Both the position numbers and the translations under genes were made by a program. This document shows, one piece after another, positions 36,514 through 45,869 of a DNA stretch of 64,000 bases. Positions within the stretch are counted from its first letter, which is position 1. Every line of letters begins with the position of its first letter. The notes under the pieces were generated by a model, which saw only the letters and a list, made by a program, of their open reading frames with translations, had not been told where the DNA came from and made no database searches. The stretch spans positions 434,001 through 498,000 of the forward strand of contig CBDCVQ010000020.1 in assembly GCA_965223165.1 (NCBI GenBank). Direction: 5' to 3'. Source of the stretch: JABDMH01 sp965223165 (lineage in GTDB: Bacteria; Bacteroidota; Bacteroidia; Chitinophagales; Saprospiraceae).

Positions 36514-36714
36514 TACTGTGACCGGTTTTTCCGGGTTAAGAAATAGGGGAATCCTACACCCGAAGCGCAGCCTCACGCACGATGGCCAACATACGGGTAC
36601 GACAAGATTCCTGTCCGCACCGACTCGGCGCCACGGCAGTCGTGGATACCCAGACGACCGGTGCTTGTTACCTTTTAATGTTTGGATTTTAAGAATGTCA
36701 CCCAGTTAGCGGAC

Positions 36715-37035
36715 TAGCGGCTACGCGTGAGCGGGTCGATTGCGGATGGAAGATGGTGATGGTGACTGTGATCATATTGATCGACTGTCGATATGGCCGC
36801 GTCCAGGACTGACGCACCAAAGCCCTCTCAACAACTACACAATTCAACAGCTAAACCGGCGGGTGGCGGGTGGGCGCGAGTCGATTGGGGATGCAAGATG
36901 GTGATGGTGACTGTGATCATATGGATCGACTGTCGATATGGCCGCGTCCAGGACTGACGCACCACCCCCCCCTCAACAACTACACAATTCAACAGCTAAA
37001 CCGGCGGGTGGCGGGTGGCGCCTGGCGCAAGTCAT
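36715..37035. repeat. Modular repeat array 2 (two units of about 147 bp)
   Basis: Two tandem units share the GGTGATGGTGACTGTGATCA module, the ATCGACTGTCGATA palindrome-containing module and a core variant CACAATTCAACAGCTAAAC (about 36837 and 36983). It is the same family as array 1 and lies between the protease-nuclease gene and a deleted ABC permease gene. The 135 bp before it (36577-36714) hold nothing recognised. Confidence 0.88.
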
Positions 37036-37062
37036 TGTTGACAATGCCAATGCGAAACTCGA

Positions 37063-37562
37063 CTAGATTTTGCGCATGGCTTGCACGGCATTTAATCGCA
37101 CCGCCGTCCAGGCAGGATACAAAGAGGCCAGCACGGCCGTCACGGCCACCATATAAAGAATGCGCAAGTAGTACCTACCGGGCAATCTCGGATGAATGAC
37201 CGCACGGAATCTATCCCCACAATGACCGTTCCCCGGGCATAGCTGTCAGAGGCCACCAAAGTGTAGGATTCCAAGCGAGGCACCATAGCCAGCACATTGG
37301 GATGGGATTGAATTTGCTGCCTCAGCGTGTCCGACGGGCCAAAGCTATGGTCCCATGTTTTCGTATCCCAGTATCCCTGTCCATGCACTTGCACATATCC
37401 CGTGTAGAGTCCGACGACACTATCCTTCATGCGATCGAGAAGCCCCTTTTTCACCGAATCCATGAGGACGCAGAGTACCACTGCAAAGACGATTGAAGCG
37501 CAGGTGATCAGCGTACGGCGGCGATTGCGCCAGATGTTGCGCCAAGCCATCCTAAGCAGCAT
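37063..37562 (-). pseudogene. ABC transporter permease (LolC/MacB type), large internal deletion
   Basis: The start (MLLRMAWRNIWRNRRRTLIT, then a membrane helix and a MacB-like periplasmic stretch up to GIDSVRSFIRD) and the end (LRILYMVAVTAVLASLYPAW, TAVRLNAVQAMRKI, stop at 37063) of a FtsX-type permease are present, but roughly 250 central residues are missing and the two parts are out of frame near 37175-37190. The ATG overlaps the stop of the upstream small membrane protein (TGATG), so this was an operon. The deletion end lies next to repeat array 2. Confidence 0.82.
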
Positions 37563-37831
37563 CACCCACTCCCGATTAAGATCAGCATGAGCAGCAGAAA
37601 AAGCAGCACCCACTTAATGTATTGCCAGACCATCGGGTGTCTGCCGGAAATCAATACCACGGACTCGACCAGGAGGACGACAAGCAGGGTAAGCAGGATT
37701 GCGGACGAGAAATCCGTGGCAAAGGCGCCCGTGACTTGGGCAAAAATGGCCATGCAACTGACCAAAAGGACGTAGATCTTGGTGTTCCAGCTCAGTCGTT
37801 GATGTAAGCTACGAAGGCTCTTTCTAGCCAT
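37562..37831 (-). CDS. Small three-TM membrane protein
   Basis: 89 residues: a basic N-terminus (MARKSLRSLHQRLSW), then three hydrophobic segments (KIYVLLVSCMAIFAQVTGAF; SAILLTLLVVLLVESVVLIS; YIKWVLLFLLLMLILIG). No family recognised. It is coupled to the following ABC permease gene by a TGATG overlap and probably served the same transporter, now broken. Confidence 0.65.
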   Translation of the reverse strand: MARKSLRSLHQRLSWNTKIYVLLVSCMAIFAQVTGAFATDFSSAILLTLLVVLLVESVVLISGRHPMVWQYIKWVLLFLLLMLILIGSG

Positions 37832-37855
37832 GGTCTTTCCCTTCTTTAATATCGC

Positions 37856-38659
37856 TCAGTCATGCAGTACCAGTATCGGTAGACTAATGTGAAGCAACTC
37901 CTGCTTTACTTGACTCCGGTGCCATAGATTGAGCATCCAACCGCGATCTCGATGAATCATACACAGCAGATCGGCATCTGCCTCGACGCATGCCTCACCC
38001 AAGGCTTGGTGGACCGAGGTCTTTGTATATTTTGAATGATAGTCGTAGTCGATGCCCTTGAGCAGGTGGTCGATGCCCGGATCGTACTCCAACTGCGAGT
38101 CCCCGGGCTGGCGAACGTGCACCAACTGCAACTTACTCTCATGGCGCCTGACCAGCCGCAGGAGCGGATCCAGTACTTTTGCCTCGCTGATCACCCCCGT
38201 ATCCAAGGCCAGCAGCACTTTGTCCAGGGACTGCATGACATAGGCCTGCGGTACGGCCAGTACAGGAGTGGCCGACTGTTCAAAGAGCTGCTCGGTCAAA
38301 CTTCCAAACGGAGTCTCCCGGTACGCTCGAAGACCCTTCGTCCCGATGACGACATAGTCAAAGTCTTGCGCACCAAGATGATCGGCGACCAACTGCAGTG
38401 GATCGCCTCTCCGCGTCACCTGGCTGACAAACACCTCCGGAGCCAGTTGTTGCACCTCCTCCAGGAGCACGGCCATATCTTCTTTGGCGTGTTGCTCCAG
38501 GTACGCCACCCGGTCGCCAAAGATCTCCGCCCGAAATCCATTGTATACGCAGTGCATCAACTCGAGGTGCATGCTTTCGCGCTCGTCCAGCAATCGCAGT
38601 GCATAGCGAACGGCATCCACCGATGCTACAGAAAAATCGACGGGGCAAAGTACTTTCAT
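37856..38659 (-). CDS. Tandem-domain universal stress protein (UspA family)
   Basis: 268 residues with two Usp folds. Domain 1 (about 1-140): MKVLCPVDFSVASVDAVRYA with the strand-1 Asp, and the ATP-binding type loop DYVVIGTKGLRAYRETPFGS then LTEQLFEQSATPVLAVP. Domain 2 (about 145-268): DKVLLALDTGVISEAKVLDP, ending in SLPILVLHD, with a less complete nucleotide motif (MIHRDRGWMLNLWHRSQVKQ). ATG 38659 is chosen; the sequence before it does not look coding. Usp proteins are made under stress or growth arrest. It is divergently placed from the HAD-HerA gene across the large repeat array. Confidence 0.9.
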   Translation of the reverse strand: MKVLCPVDFSVASVDAVRYALRLLDERESMHLELMHCVYNGFRAEIFGDRVAYLEQHAKEDMAVLLEEVQQLAPEVFVSQVTRRGDPLQLVADHLGAQDFDYVVIGTKGLRAYRETPFGSLTEQLFEQSATPVLAVPQAYVMQSLDKVLLALDTGVISEAKVLDPLLRLVRRHESKLQLVHVRQPGDSQLEYDPGIDHLLKGIDYDYHSKYTKTSVHQALGEACVEADADLLCMIHRDRGWMLNLWHRSQVKQELLHISLPILVLHD

Positions 38660-38739
38660 GATACACGATATTAAGCCATCTCGACAGCAAGGAAGAGGTG
38701 CCATGAATCAATGTACTTCTCCCCCCAGCCGATTGAAAT

Positions 38740-41480
38740 GACAGCGGTCAAATGGCTGGCTGACAGGCATCACGTGGTAGGTGCGCAGGTGGCGGGTGCG
38801 CGGGTTGCCTCGATTGGGGATCGGAAGATGGTGATTGGATCGTCGACCTGCGGGCGTGCCTGCGCTTGGCAGAGATCAGCGAGCCGCACCTTTGGGCCTT
38901 GACGCGGTGCGCGGAGTGGCGGGTGGGAGGGGTTGCTTGATTGGGGATTAGCGGATTGTGATGGTGATTGTGATTTATTTCTCCGAATGCCGTTCCCTCT
39001 AAACAGCTATACAATTAAACAGCTAAACGAGCGGGCGGCGGATTGCGGGTGGGCCAGCTTACTCGATTGGGGATCGGAAGATGGTGATTGGATCGTCGAG
39101 CTGCGGGCGTGCCTGCGCTTGGCAGAGATCGGCGAGCCGCACATTTGGGCCTTGACGCATTGCGCGAAATGGCGGGTGGCGTGCTTGCCCCTCTAAACAG
39201 CTACACAATTAAACAGCTACACAAGCGGATGGCAGGTGGGAGGGGTTGCTTGATTGGGGATTAGCGGATTGTGATGGTGATTGTGATTTATTTCTCCGAA
39301 TGCCGTTCCCTCTAAACAGCTACACAATTAAACAGCTACACAAGCGGGCGGCGGATTGCGGGTGGGCCAGCTTACTCGATTGGGGATCGGAAGATGGTGA
39401 TTGGATCGTCGAGCTGCGGGCGTGCCTGCGCTTGGCAGAGATCGGCGAGCCGCACATTTGGGCCTTGAGGCGGTGCTCGGAGTGGCGGGTGGCGTGCTTG
39501 CCTCCCTAAACACCTACACAATTAAACACCTACACAAGCGGATGGCGGGTGGGAGGGGTTGCTTGATTGGGGATTAGCGGATTGTGATGGTGATTCTGAT
39601 TTATTTCTCCGAATGCCGTTCCCTCTAAACAGCTACACAATTAAACAGCTACACAAGCGGCCGGCGGGTTGCGGGTTGGGCGGGTGGCAGGTGCGCGGGG
39701 TTGCCTCGATTGGGGATTGGAAGATGGTGATTGGATCGTCGAGCTGCGGGCGCGCCTGCGCTTGGCAGAGATCGGCGAGCCGCACATGTGGGCCTTGAGG
39801 CGGTGCTCGGAGTGGCGGGTGACGTGCTTGCCCCTCTTAAACACCTCCACAATTAGACACCTACACCAGCGGATGGCGGTTGGGAGGGGTTGCTTGATTG
39901 GGGATTAGCGGATTGTGATGGTGATTGTGATTTATTTCTCCGAATGCCGTTCCCTCTAAACAGCTACACAATTAAACAGCTAAACGAGCGGGCGGCGGAT
40001 TGCGGGTGGGCCAGCTTACTCGATTGGGGATGGAAGATGGTGATTGGATCGTCGAGCTGCGGGCGTGCCTGCGCTTGGCAGAGATCGGCGAGCTGCACAT
40101 TTGGGCCTTGACGCATTGCGCGAAATGGCGGGTGGCGTGCTTGCCCCTCTAAACAGCTACACAATTAAACAGCTACACAAGCGGATGGCAGGTGGGAGGG
40201 GTTGCTTGATTGGGGATTAGCGGATTGTGATGGTGATTGTGATTTATTTCTCCGAATGCCGTTCCCTCTAAACATCTACACAATTAAACAGCTACACAAG
40301 CGGGCGGCGGATTGCGGGTGGGCCAGCTTACTCGATTGGGGATCGGAAGATGGTGATTGGATCGTCGAGCTGCGGGCGTGCCTGCGCTTGGCAGAGATCG
40401 GCGAGCCGCACATTTGGGCCTTGAGGCGGTGCTCGGAGTGGCGGGTGGCGTGCTTGCCTCCCTAAACACCTACACAATTAAACACCTACACAAGCGGATG
40501 GCGGGTGGGAGGGGTTGCTTGATTGGGGATTAGCGGATTGTGATGGTGATTCTGATTTATTTCTCCGAATGCCGTTCCCTCTAAACAGCTACACAATTAA
40601 ACAGCTACACAAGCGGCCGGCGGGTTGCGGGTTGGGCGGGTGGCAGGTGCGCGGGGTTGCCTCGATTGGGGATTGGAAGATGGTGATTGGATCGTCGAGT
40701 TGCGGGCGCGCCTGCGCTTGGCAGAGATCGGCGAGCCGCACATGTGGGCCTTGAGGCGGTGCTCGGAGTGGCGGGTGACGTGCTTGCCCCTCTAAACACC
40801 TCCACAATTAGACACCTACACCAGCGGATGGCGGTTGGGAGGGGTTGCTTGATTGGGGATTAGCGGATTGTGATGGTGATTGTGATTTATTTCTCCGAAT
40901 GCCGTTCCCTCTAAACAGCTACACAATTAAACAGCTAAACGAGCGGGCGGCGGATTGCGGGTGGGCCAGCTTACTCGATTGGGGATTGGAAGATGGTGAT
41001 TGGATCGTCGAGCTGCGGGCGTGCCTGCGCTTGGCAGAGATCGGCGAGCCGCACATTTGGGCCTTGAGGCGGTGCGCGGAGTGGCGGGTGACGTGCTTGC
41101 CCCTCTAAACACCTACACAATTAAACAGCTACACAAGCGGGCGGCGGGTTGCGGGTTGGGCAGGTGGCGGGTGCGCGGGGTTGCCTCGATTGGGGATCGG
41201 AAGATGGTGATTGGATCGTCGAGCTGCGGGCGTGTCTGCGCTTGGCAGAGATCGGCGAGCCGCACATTTGGGCCTTGAGGCGGTGCTCGGAATGGCGGGT
41301 GGCGTGCTTGCCTCTCTAAACACCTACACAATTAACCACCTGCACAAGCGGATGGCAGGTGGGAGGGTTGCTTGATTGGGGATTAGCGGATTGTGATGGT
41401 GATTGTGATTTATTTCTCCAAATGCCGTTCCCTCTAAACAGCTAAACAATTAAACAGCTAAACAACTCCACAAGCACCTG
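38740..41480. repeat. Modular repeat array 3, about 2.7 kb (16 core-motif copies)
   Basis: The largest array of the family. Two alternating blocks: block A starts CGATTGGGGAT and continues through GATTGGATCGTCGAGCTGCG to GCACATTTGGGCC; block B starts GATTGGGGATTAGCGG and ends ATTTCTCCGAATGCCG. Core copies (variants of CACAATTAAACAGCTAAAC) separate them. Block A starts at 38811, 39064, 39377, 39707, 40021, 40333, 40663, 40976 and 41187. The array fills the divergent intergenic space between the UspA and HAD-HerA genes. Frames of 60-92 codons in it repeat with the DNA and are not considered genes. Confidence 0.92.
39064..40975. repeat. Higher-order repeat, two tandem copies of about 956 bp
   Basis: Block-A start spacing is 313, 330, 314, then 312, 330, 313 bp, so 39064-40020 and 40021-40975 are two copies of a three-unit superunit. 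The copies are nearly identical, including unit-specific variants (for example CACATGTGGGCC only in each third unit), pointing to a recent duplication of the whole trimer. Confidence 0.88.
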
Positions 41481-41626
41481 AGCCCACTGCGGGTGCCGTA
41501 TCAACCATCCATGTGATTGGTGTCATTGATGTCTGACATCGATTGATCCAAATTTGTTGCCGGATATCCCATGTGGTTTGGCCGGTCTTGCAGAGAGGCG
41601 ATCCTGTGGGAATAAAGCTTTCTCCC

Positions 41627-43399
41627 ATGTATTATAAAGTAGTGGCGTTGGATCTGGATGGGACGATTGCAATGCATGACCAGGTCGAGCAAGAGACATG
41701 GACCGTCTTACGAGCGGTCAAGGAGGCCGGCTATGCCATCGTCTTGGTCACGGGCAGGCACTTGGCGGCGATCGATGCCTTGGGGTCCTTTGAGGACCTA
41801 TGCGAAGCCATCGTGGCGGAAGACGGTGCGGCCATTCTCTTTCCTTCCACCCAATCTGTACTGCTCCCCTTTGGCCAGTTGGCCCCTGAGGTCTGGTCCA
41901 AATTGAAGGCGTTGGACATTCCCTTGGAGAAGGGCACCGCGATCGTTTCTACCTGGACGCCCCATGACCAGGCCGTGATGCAGGTGCTGTCAGACACAGG
42001 ATTTGCCGCCAGCATTGAGTTTAATAAGGGCGCCGTGATGGTCATGCCGCCCGGAGCCACCAAGGGGACGGGACTGCTGGTGGCCTTGGAAGAAATGGGG
42101 TATTCGCCCCACAACGTGATCGCTTTTGGCGACGCGGAAAATGACCGTAGCCTCTTTCAGCAGGTTGAGCTGGCCGTGGCTGTCGAAAATGCCACCCCCG
42201 GGATCAAAGCACTGGCGGATGTGCACCTCGCCCACAGCAATGGAAAGGGTGTGCGTACCTTTCTGCGCTCATTGCTGGAAGATGCACGCATCGCCAACCA
42301 AGTCACTCGATCCGACAAACTGATCACCCTCGGTCGTCGTACGGACGGAGCCAAGCTCAAACTCAAACCCACCGCCTTTACGGCAGAAAACATTGGCATC
42401 TTTGGAGCCAGCGGCAGCGGCAAATCCTGGCTATCTGGCTTGATCGCTGAGAAACTGTTGCATCTGGAGTATCAGATTTGCATCATTGATCCCGAAGGAG
42501 ACTATCGCGGGCTAAAGGCGTTTTCAAACACGTTGCTTCTCGGAGGCGCCGACGGTCCCCCACCCCATGGCTCCGAGGTGTCTGTGCTCCTGGAATATTC
42601 CAATCTGAGCCTGGTGCTGGATCTGTCTCTGTACGATCATGCGGAGAAAAGAAAGTATGTCTCCGAGTTGCTGGGCACCCTCTCCTATCTGCGGGCTCGC
42701 CGAGGCAAGCCGCATTGGTTTCTCTTCGACGAGATTCACTATTTCTGCTCATCAGACGACGATCCCATCACCCGTATGCTGCTCGACGGGATGCAGGACG
42801 GGGGCTATACCATCGTCAGCTATCGGCCCAGCATGATTGCCCCAAGTGTGCTGCAAAGGCTCGACCATCTGATGTCCACTCGCATGGAGCTGGCTTCAGA
42901 GATCGAGGTGCTCCAGCGGTTTGCTGAAAATCGTCACTTTGCACCCCCCGACGACGAGCAGCTGCGCTCGGTCACACAACGACAAGCCTACCTGCTGGTC
43001 GAAGGATACCAGCGCGATCTGGACTATCAAGGCATCGTTGAGTTTGCCCACACCCGTCGAAAAGTGCCCCATATCCGGCACCTGCACAAATATCTGCGCG
43101 CCCCCTTGCCCCAACATAAGCGATTTCACTTTAATACGGATCAGACACATGCTGCTCCGCTATCCGCTTCCAGCATCCACGAGTTTGTACATCTGCTGCC
43201 GGAGGTGCCTCTACCCACCTTGCGCTACCATCTGGAGCGAGGCGACTTCGAGCACTGGTTCCGCCGCACCCTCCACGACGAGGAGCTGGCCCGCAGGATG
43301 CGCAAGATCGCCCATCGACAGCTCTCAGATGACCGGCTGCGAAAATCTCTGCTCGACGCCGTCTCCTCGCGATATGAAGAGCTCGAACGGCTGATTTGA
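41627..43399 (+). CDS. HAD-superfamily phosphatase fused to a HerA/DUF87-type ATPase
   Basis: 590 residues from ATG 41627 (MYYKVVALDLDGT). Part 1 (about 1-215) is a Cof-type HAD hydrolase: D9-L-D11-G-T, VLVTGRH, the motif III lysine region, and FGDAENDRSL. Part 2 (about 235-460) is a HerA/FtsK-like P-loop ATPase: Walker A FGASGSGKSW (260-269), IIDPEGDYRG, and Walker B HWFLFDEIHYF. Part 3 (about 500-590) resembles DUF5752: SIHEFVHLLPEVPLPTLRYH, LERGDFEHWFRRTLHDEELA. Cytoplasmic. HerA ATPases usually pump DNA; the phosphatase partner suggests processing of a nucleotide or end. First plus-strand gene, behind the large repeat array. Confidence 0.85.
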   Translation: MYYKVVALDLDGTIAMHDQVEQETWTVLRAVKEAGYAIVLVTGRHLAAIDALGSFEDLCEAIVAEDGAAILFPSTQSVLLPFGQLAPEVWSKLKALDIPLEKGTAIVSTWTPHDQAVMQVLSDTGFAASIEFNKGAVMVMPPGATKGTGLLVALEEMGYSPHNVIAFGDAENDRSLFQQVELAVAVENATPGIKALADVHLAHSNGKGVRTFLRSLLEDARIANQVTRSDKLITLGRRTDGAKLKLKPTAFTAENIGIFGASGSGKSWLSGLIAEKLLHLEYQICIIDPEGDYRGLKAFSNTLLLGGADGPPPHGSEVSVLLEYSNLSLVLDLSLYDHAEKRKYVSELLGTLSYLRARRGKPHWFLFDEIHYFCSSDDDPITRMLLDGMQDGGYTIVSYRPSMIAPSVLQRLDHLMSTRMELASEIEVLQRFAENRHFAPPDDEQLRSVTQRQAYLLVEGYQRDLDYQGIVEFAHTRRKVPHIRHLHKYLRAPLPQHKRFHFNTDQTHAAPLSASSIHEFVHLLPEVPLPTLRYHLERGDFEHWFRRTLHDEELARRMRKIAHRQLSDDRLRKSLLDAVSSRYEELERLI

Positions 43400-43424
43400 G
43401 GGGGGTGCGGGTGAACGAGTTACA

Positions 43425-43565
43425 CGTCTTCCCCTCTAAACATCTGCACCATTAAACACCTAAACAGGCGGGAGGCCATCGTGGGAAGCAAGCTGCAAGT
43501 TACTCGTTGGCCCCCCTAAACATCTACACCATTAAACACCTAAACCGGCGGAAGGCCCTCGCGGG
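43425..43565. repeat. Two diverged core-motif copies (repeat array 4)
   Basis: Two copies of CCTCTAAACATCTGCACCAT / CCCCTAAACATCTACACCAT, each followed by TAAACACCTAAAC and a G/C-rich tail (GGCGG-A-GGCC), about 73 bp apart. They are outlying members of the same family, here between the HAD-HerA gene and the caspase operon. Confidence 0.8.
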
Positions 43566-43827
43566 GTCGCGAGAGCTTCCATTTGCAACTGTAAATTGTT
43601 CTGGTTATATTAACAAGTCCCGTACACCTTGCCTTGCGGCCCTCGTCGCCGAGTGTTTGGCGGCGGAGGCTGGAGTTTATGAAGTTGTAAGGCCTGCCCA
43701 TTATCCTGCATCGGTGGCCATTGAATTATTGGCTGCGTTTGCATCGCGACGCAGTTAGTATTTCAACAGCCTCCGAGGACGCTTGCACCCTGTCATCTCA
43801 TGCGCCAAGCCTCTTAGATGCGACCCG
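43566..43827. other. Leader region of the caspase operon
   Basis: About 260 bp without a recognised gene, expected to hold the promoter of the plus-strand operon. No convincing Bacteroidota-type promoter or hairpin could be assigned by eye. Confidence 0.4.
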
Positions 43828-45765
43828 ATGAAAAGTGTTTTTGCCAATCTAATTGCCATCGATGAGTACGCCGATCCCGAGGCTAGGCTTTATGGCTGCA
43901 AAAATGACCTGGCTAATTTTCGTGCTCTGCTCGAGCATCGATGTGCGGAGGATACGTCGCTGCAGTTGGAGCAGCATACTTTGATAGATAGCAGTGCCAC
44001 CCGGGCCAATATCATCGATAGCTTCGCTTTTTTTTCTGATGCACGAGATGGCGACATCTGCGTGCTCTATTATTGCGGCCACGGGTCGAAAATCAAGGCG
44101 CCCCCCTTTCTGACAAACAAAAAGGGATGGAATGAAACGGTGGTTGCCCACGATAGTAAACCCGACGGCCGAAATGAACTGATCGACAAGGAGCTTGCCT
44201 TTTTGATCAAAAAAACCACCGAAGGCAAGGATCTGCATTTTGTCGTGGTCATGGATTGTTGTCACTCGGGTACGAATACCCGTGGTAAATACATGCAGTC
44301 TCGAATATTGGAGCCCAATCCCCTCAGTCGACCCTTGGAGAGCTACCTGGGCTTTGAGCAGTATCAGAAGGTCCAACTGGAAGGCAAAGCGCAATACAAA
44401 ATTGACCCGGGACCCCATCTACATCTGGCCGCTGCCAAAGAGCACCAGACCGCTAAGGAGGTCGCGTTTGAAGGCAAGAGGCAGGGAGCTTTCACCTATT
44501 TCTTATGCAAGACCCTACGTGGGGAAAATCCCAATATCAGCTATGCCAATCTGATCAGCAAAGTTCGCTTGCGTTTGCAGCAGGAGATCAGAGATCAGTC
44601 ACCTTCCCTCGAAGCGGTGTACGCAGACCCCAAGCTTTTGCAGGGCACCTTCTTGTCAGCCGCTGCGCCGGCCACACGCAGCGTCCACCACATCAGCTAC
44701 CGAGCCAAGGCCTGGCATCTCACCGCCGGCGCGATCCATGGCATTGAGATCGGGGACCAGGTGCGACTTAATAACGACGCTACTCGATACGGACTTCAAT
44801 CCGTCGGACCCCAATCATCGATATTAGAAAAGGTGTCCCGCCGAAAACTGGACCGGAAACAAATTTATGCGGCCTTTGTGGAGAAGGCTGCTAGAGGGAT
44901 CTCGGTGTATTTCTCCCCGGAGGTGCCTGACGAAATCCGAGTCGAGTGCCACAAGGAAATTGAAACGAACTCCGACCTGGCCATCACCGATGAGGGATCA
45001 CTGGCTAATTTTTTCATTCAGCATAGCAACGGTTACCTCGCACTCGTTGAAAAGGACGAAGTCACGCCCGTTTTCCGACCGGTCGCGCTGGACGGGGTAT
45101 CGGCTATTCCGTATTTCGTGCAGTGCCTACAACAATTATCCAACTGGCAACACGTCAGCAGCCTGAGTAATCCCCACACATCTATCCAAGAAGACGAGTT
45201 AAAAATCACTCTACTGGAGGTGACGGACCCAGGAAACCTCGCAGACGATGCACCGGCTAGGGAACTGCCGATGGCCACTGACGAACACATACTGCGCTAT
45301 CAAACGAAAGGAATGCAACAGCACGAGCCGGCCATTAAAATGTCCATCGGAAATATGGGCGTCAGACCCCTTTGGGTAAGCGCTTTATATCTCGGCACCG
45401 GCTACGATCAAGATCATAACCATCCCACCAAATACTGTATCAGCAACCGCTTTCTGCGGCAAGAGCGGCTGAGACGAGGTCACGTGCAATGGCTCTTGGA
45501 TCGGGCGGAGGGCCAGAGCTACTTGACGATTCCCCTACGCATTGAAAAAGAGCTTATCGAGGCGGGGATCAACGAACAGAAAATGATTTTTAAAATAATC
45601 GTGAGCACCGTCGAATTTAGCACGGACGAATTTAACCAGACAGGCGTACCCTGGACAGCAAGCCTATGGCGGCAAGAGCGATCCGCCGGACGCAAGCGAC
45701 AGACTTGGGGCACCCCCGATTGGCGCACGTTTGAAATTCCCCTGCTCGTGAAATACGGCGAGTGA
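43828..45765 (+). CDS. Caspase-like (peptidase C14/metacaspase) protein with C-terminal extension
   Basis: 645 residues from ATG 43828. Residues 1 to about 260 form a caspase fold: FANLIAIDEYADPEARLYGC at the N-terminus, catalytic His85 in LYYCGHGSK, catalytic Cys145 in VVVMDCCHSG, and GAFTYFLCKTLRG. The remaining ~380 residues are unrecognised: first a part with RAKAWHLTAGAIHGIEIGDQ, resembling the effector-binding or chaperone-type extension seen after bacterial caspases, then a beta-rich end (KMSIGNMGVRPLWVSALYLG). No signal peptide, so intracellular. First gene of the operon; probably a conditionally activated protease. Confidence 0.88.
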   Translation: MKSVFANLIAIDEYADPEARLYGCKNDLANFRALLEHRCAEDTSLQLEQHTLIDSSATRANIIDSFAFFSDARDGDICVLYYCGHGSKIKAPPFLTNKKGWNETVVAHDSKPDGRNELIDKELAFLIKKTTEGKDLHFVVVMDCCHSGTNTRGKYMQSRILEPNPLSRPLESYLGFEQYQKVQLEGKAQYKIDPGPHLHLAAAKEHQTAKEVAFEGKRQGAFTYFLCKTLRGENPNISYANLISKVRLRLQQEIRDQSPSLEAVYADPKLLQGTFLSAAAPATRSVHHISYRAKAWHLTAGAIHGIEIGDQVRLNNDATRYGLQSVGPQSSILEKVSRRKLDRKQIYAAFVEKAARGISVYFSPEVPDEIRVECHKEIETNSDLAITDEGSLANFFIQHSNGYLALVEKDEVTPVFRPVALDGVSAIPYFVQCLQQLSNWQHVSSLSNPHTSIQEDELKITLLEVTDPGNLADDAPARELPMATDEHILRYQTKGMQQHEPAIKMSIGNMGVRPLWVSALYLGTGYDQDHNHPTKYCISNRFLRQERLRRGHVQWLLDRAEGQSYLTIPLRIEKELIEAGINEQKMIFKIIVSTVEFSTDEFNQTGVPWTASLWRQERSAGRKRQTWGTPDWRTFEIPLLVKYGE

Positions 45766-45869
45766 TACAAAGCTTCCGAAGACGGAAACAAAACAATCAA
45801 GTGTAGAAATTAAATATTATCCATACCTCGACAGATCACTCCAGACGACGTCGAACAACCTCAACAAAT

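Noticed and set aside
38933..41278. Many 60-92-codon frames in the repeat array on both strands
   Set aside because: They recur with the DNA repeat, appear in both strands, lack start signals and change freely between units, as expected for non-coding repeats.
38740..41480. Repeat array as a CRISPR locus
   Set aside because: Units are 210-330 bp, modular and similar throughout; there is no short constant repeat with unique spacers and no cas gene.
33095..43565. Integron cassette array
   Set aside because: No integron integrase and no attC-like R/L box pairs were recognised; only the general 'genes separated by repeats' layout is similar.
33095..43565. Retron or diversity-generating retroelement behind the repeats
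   Set aside because: No reverse-transcriptase motif was found in any frame of the window.
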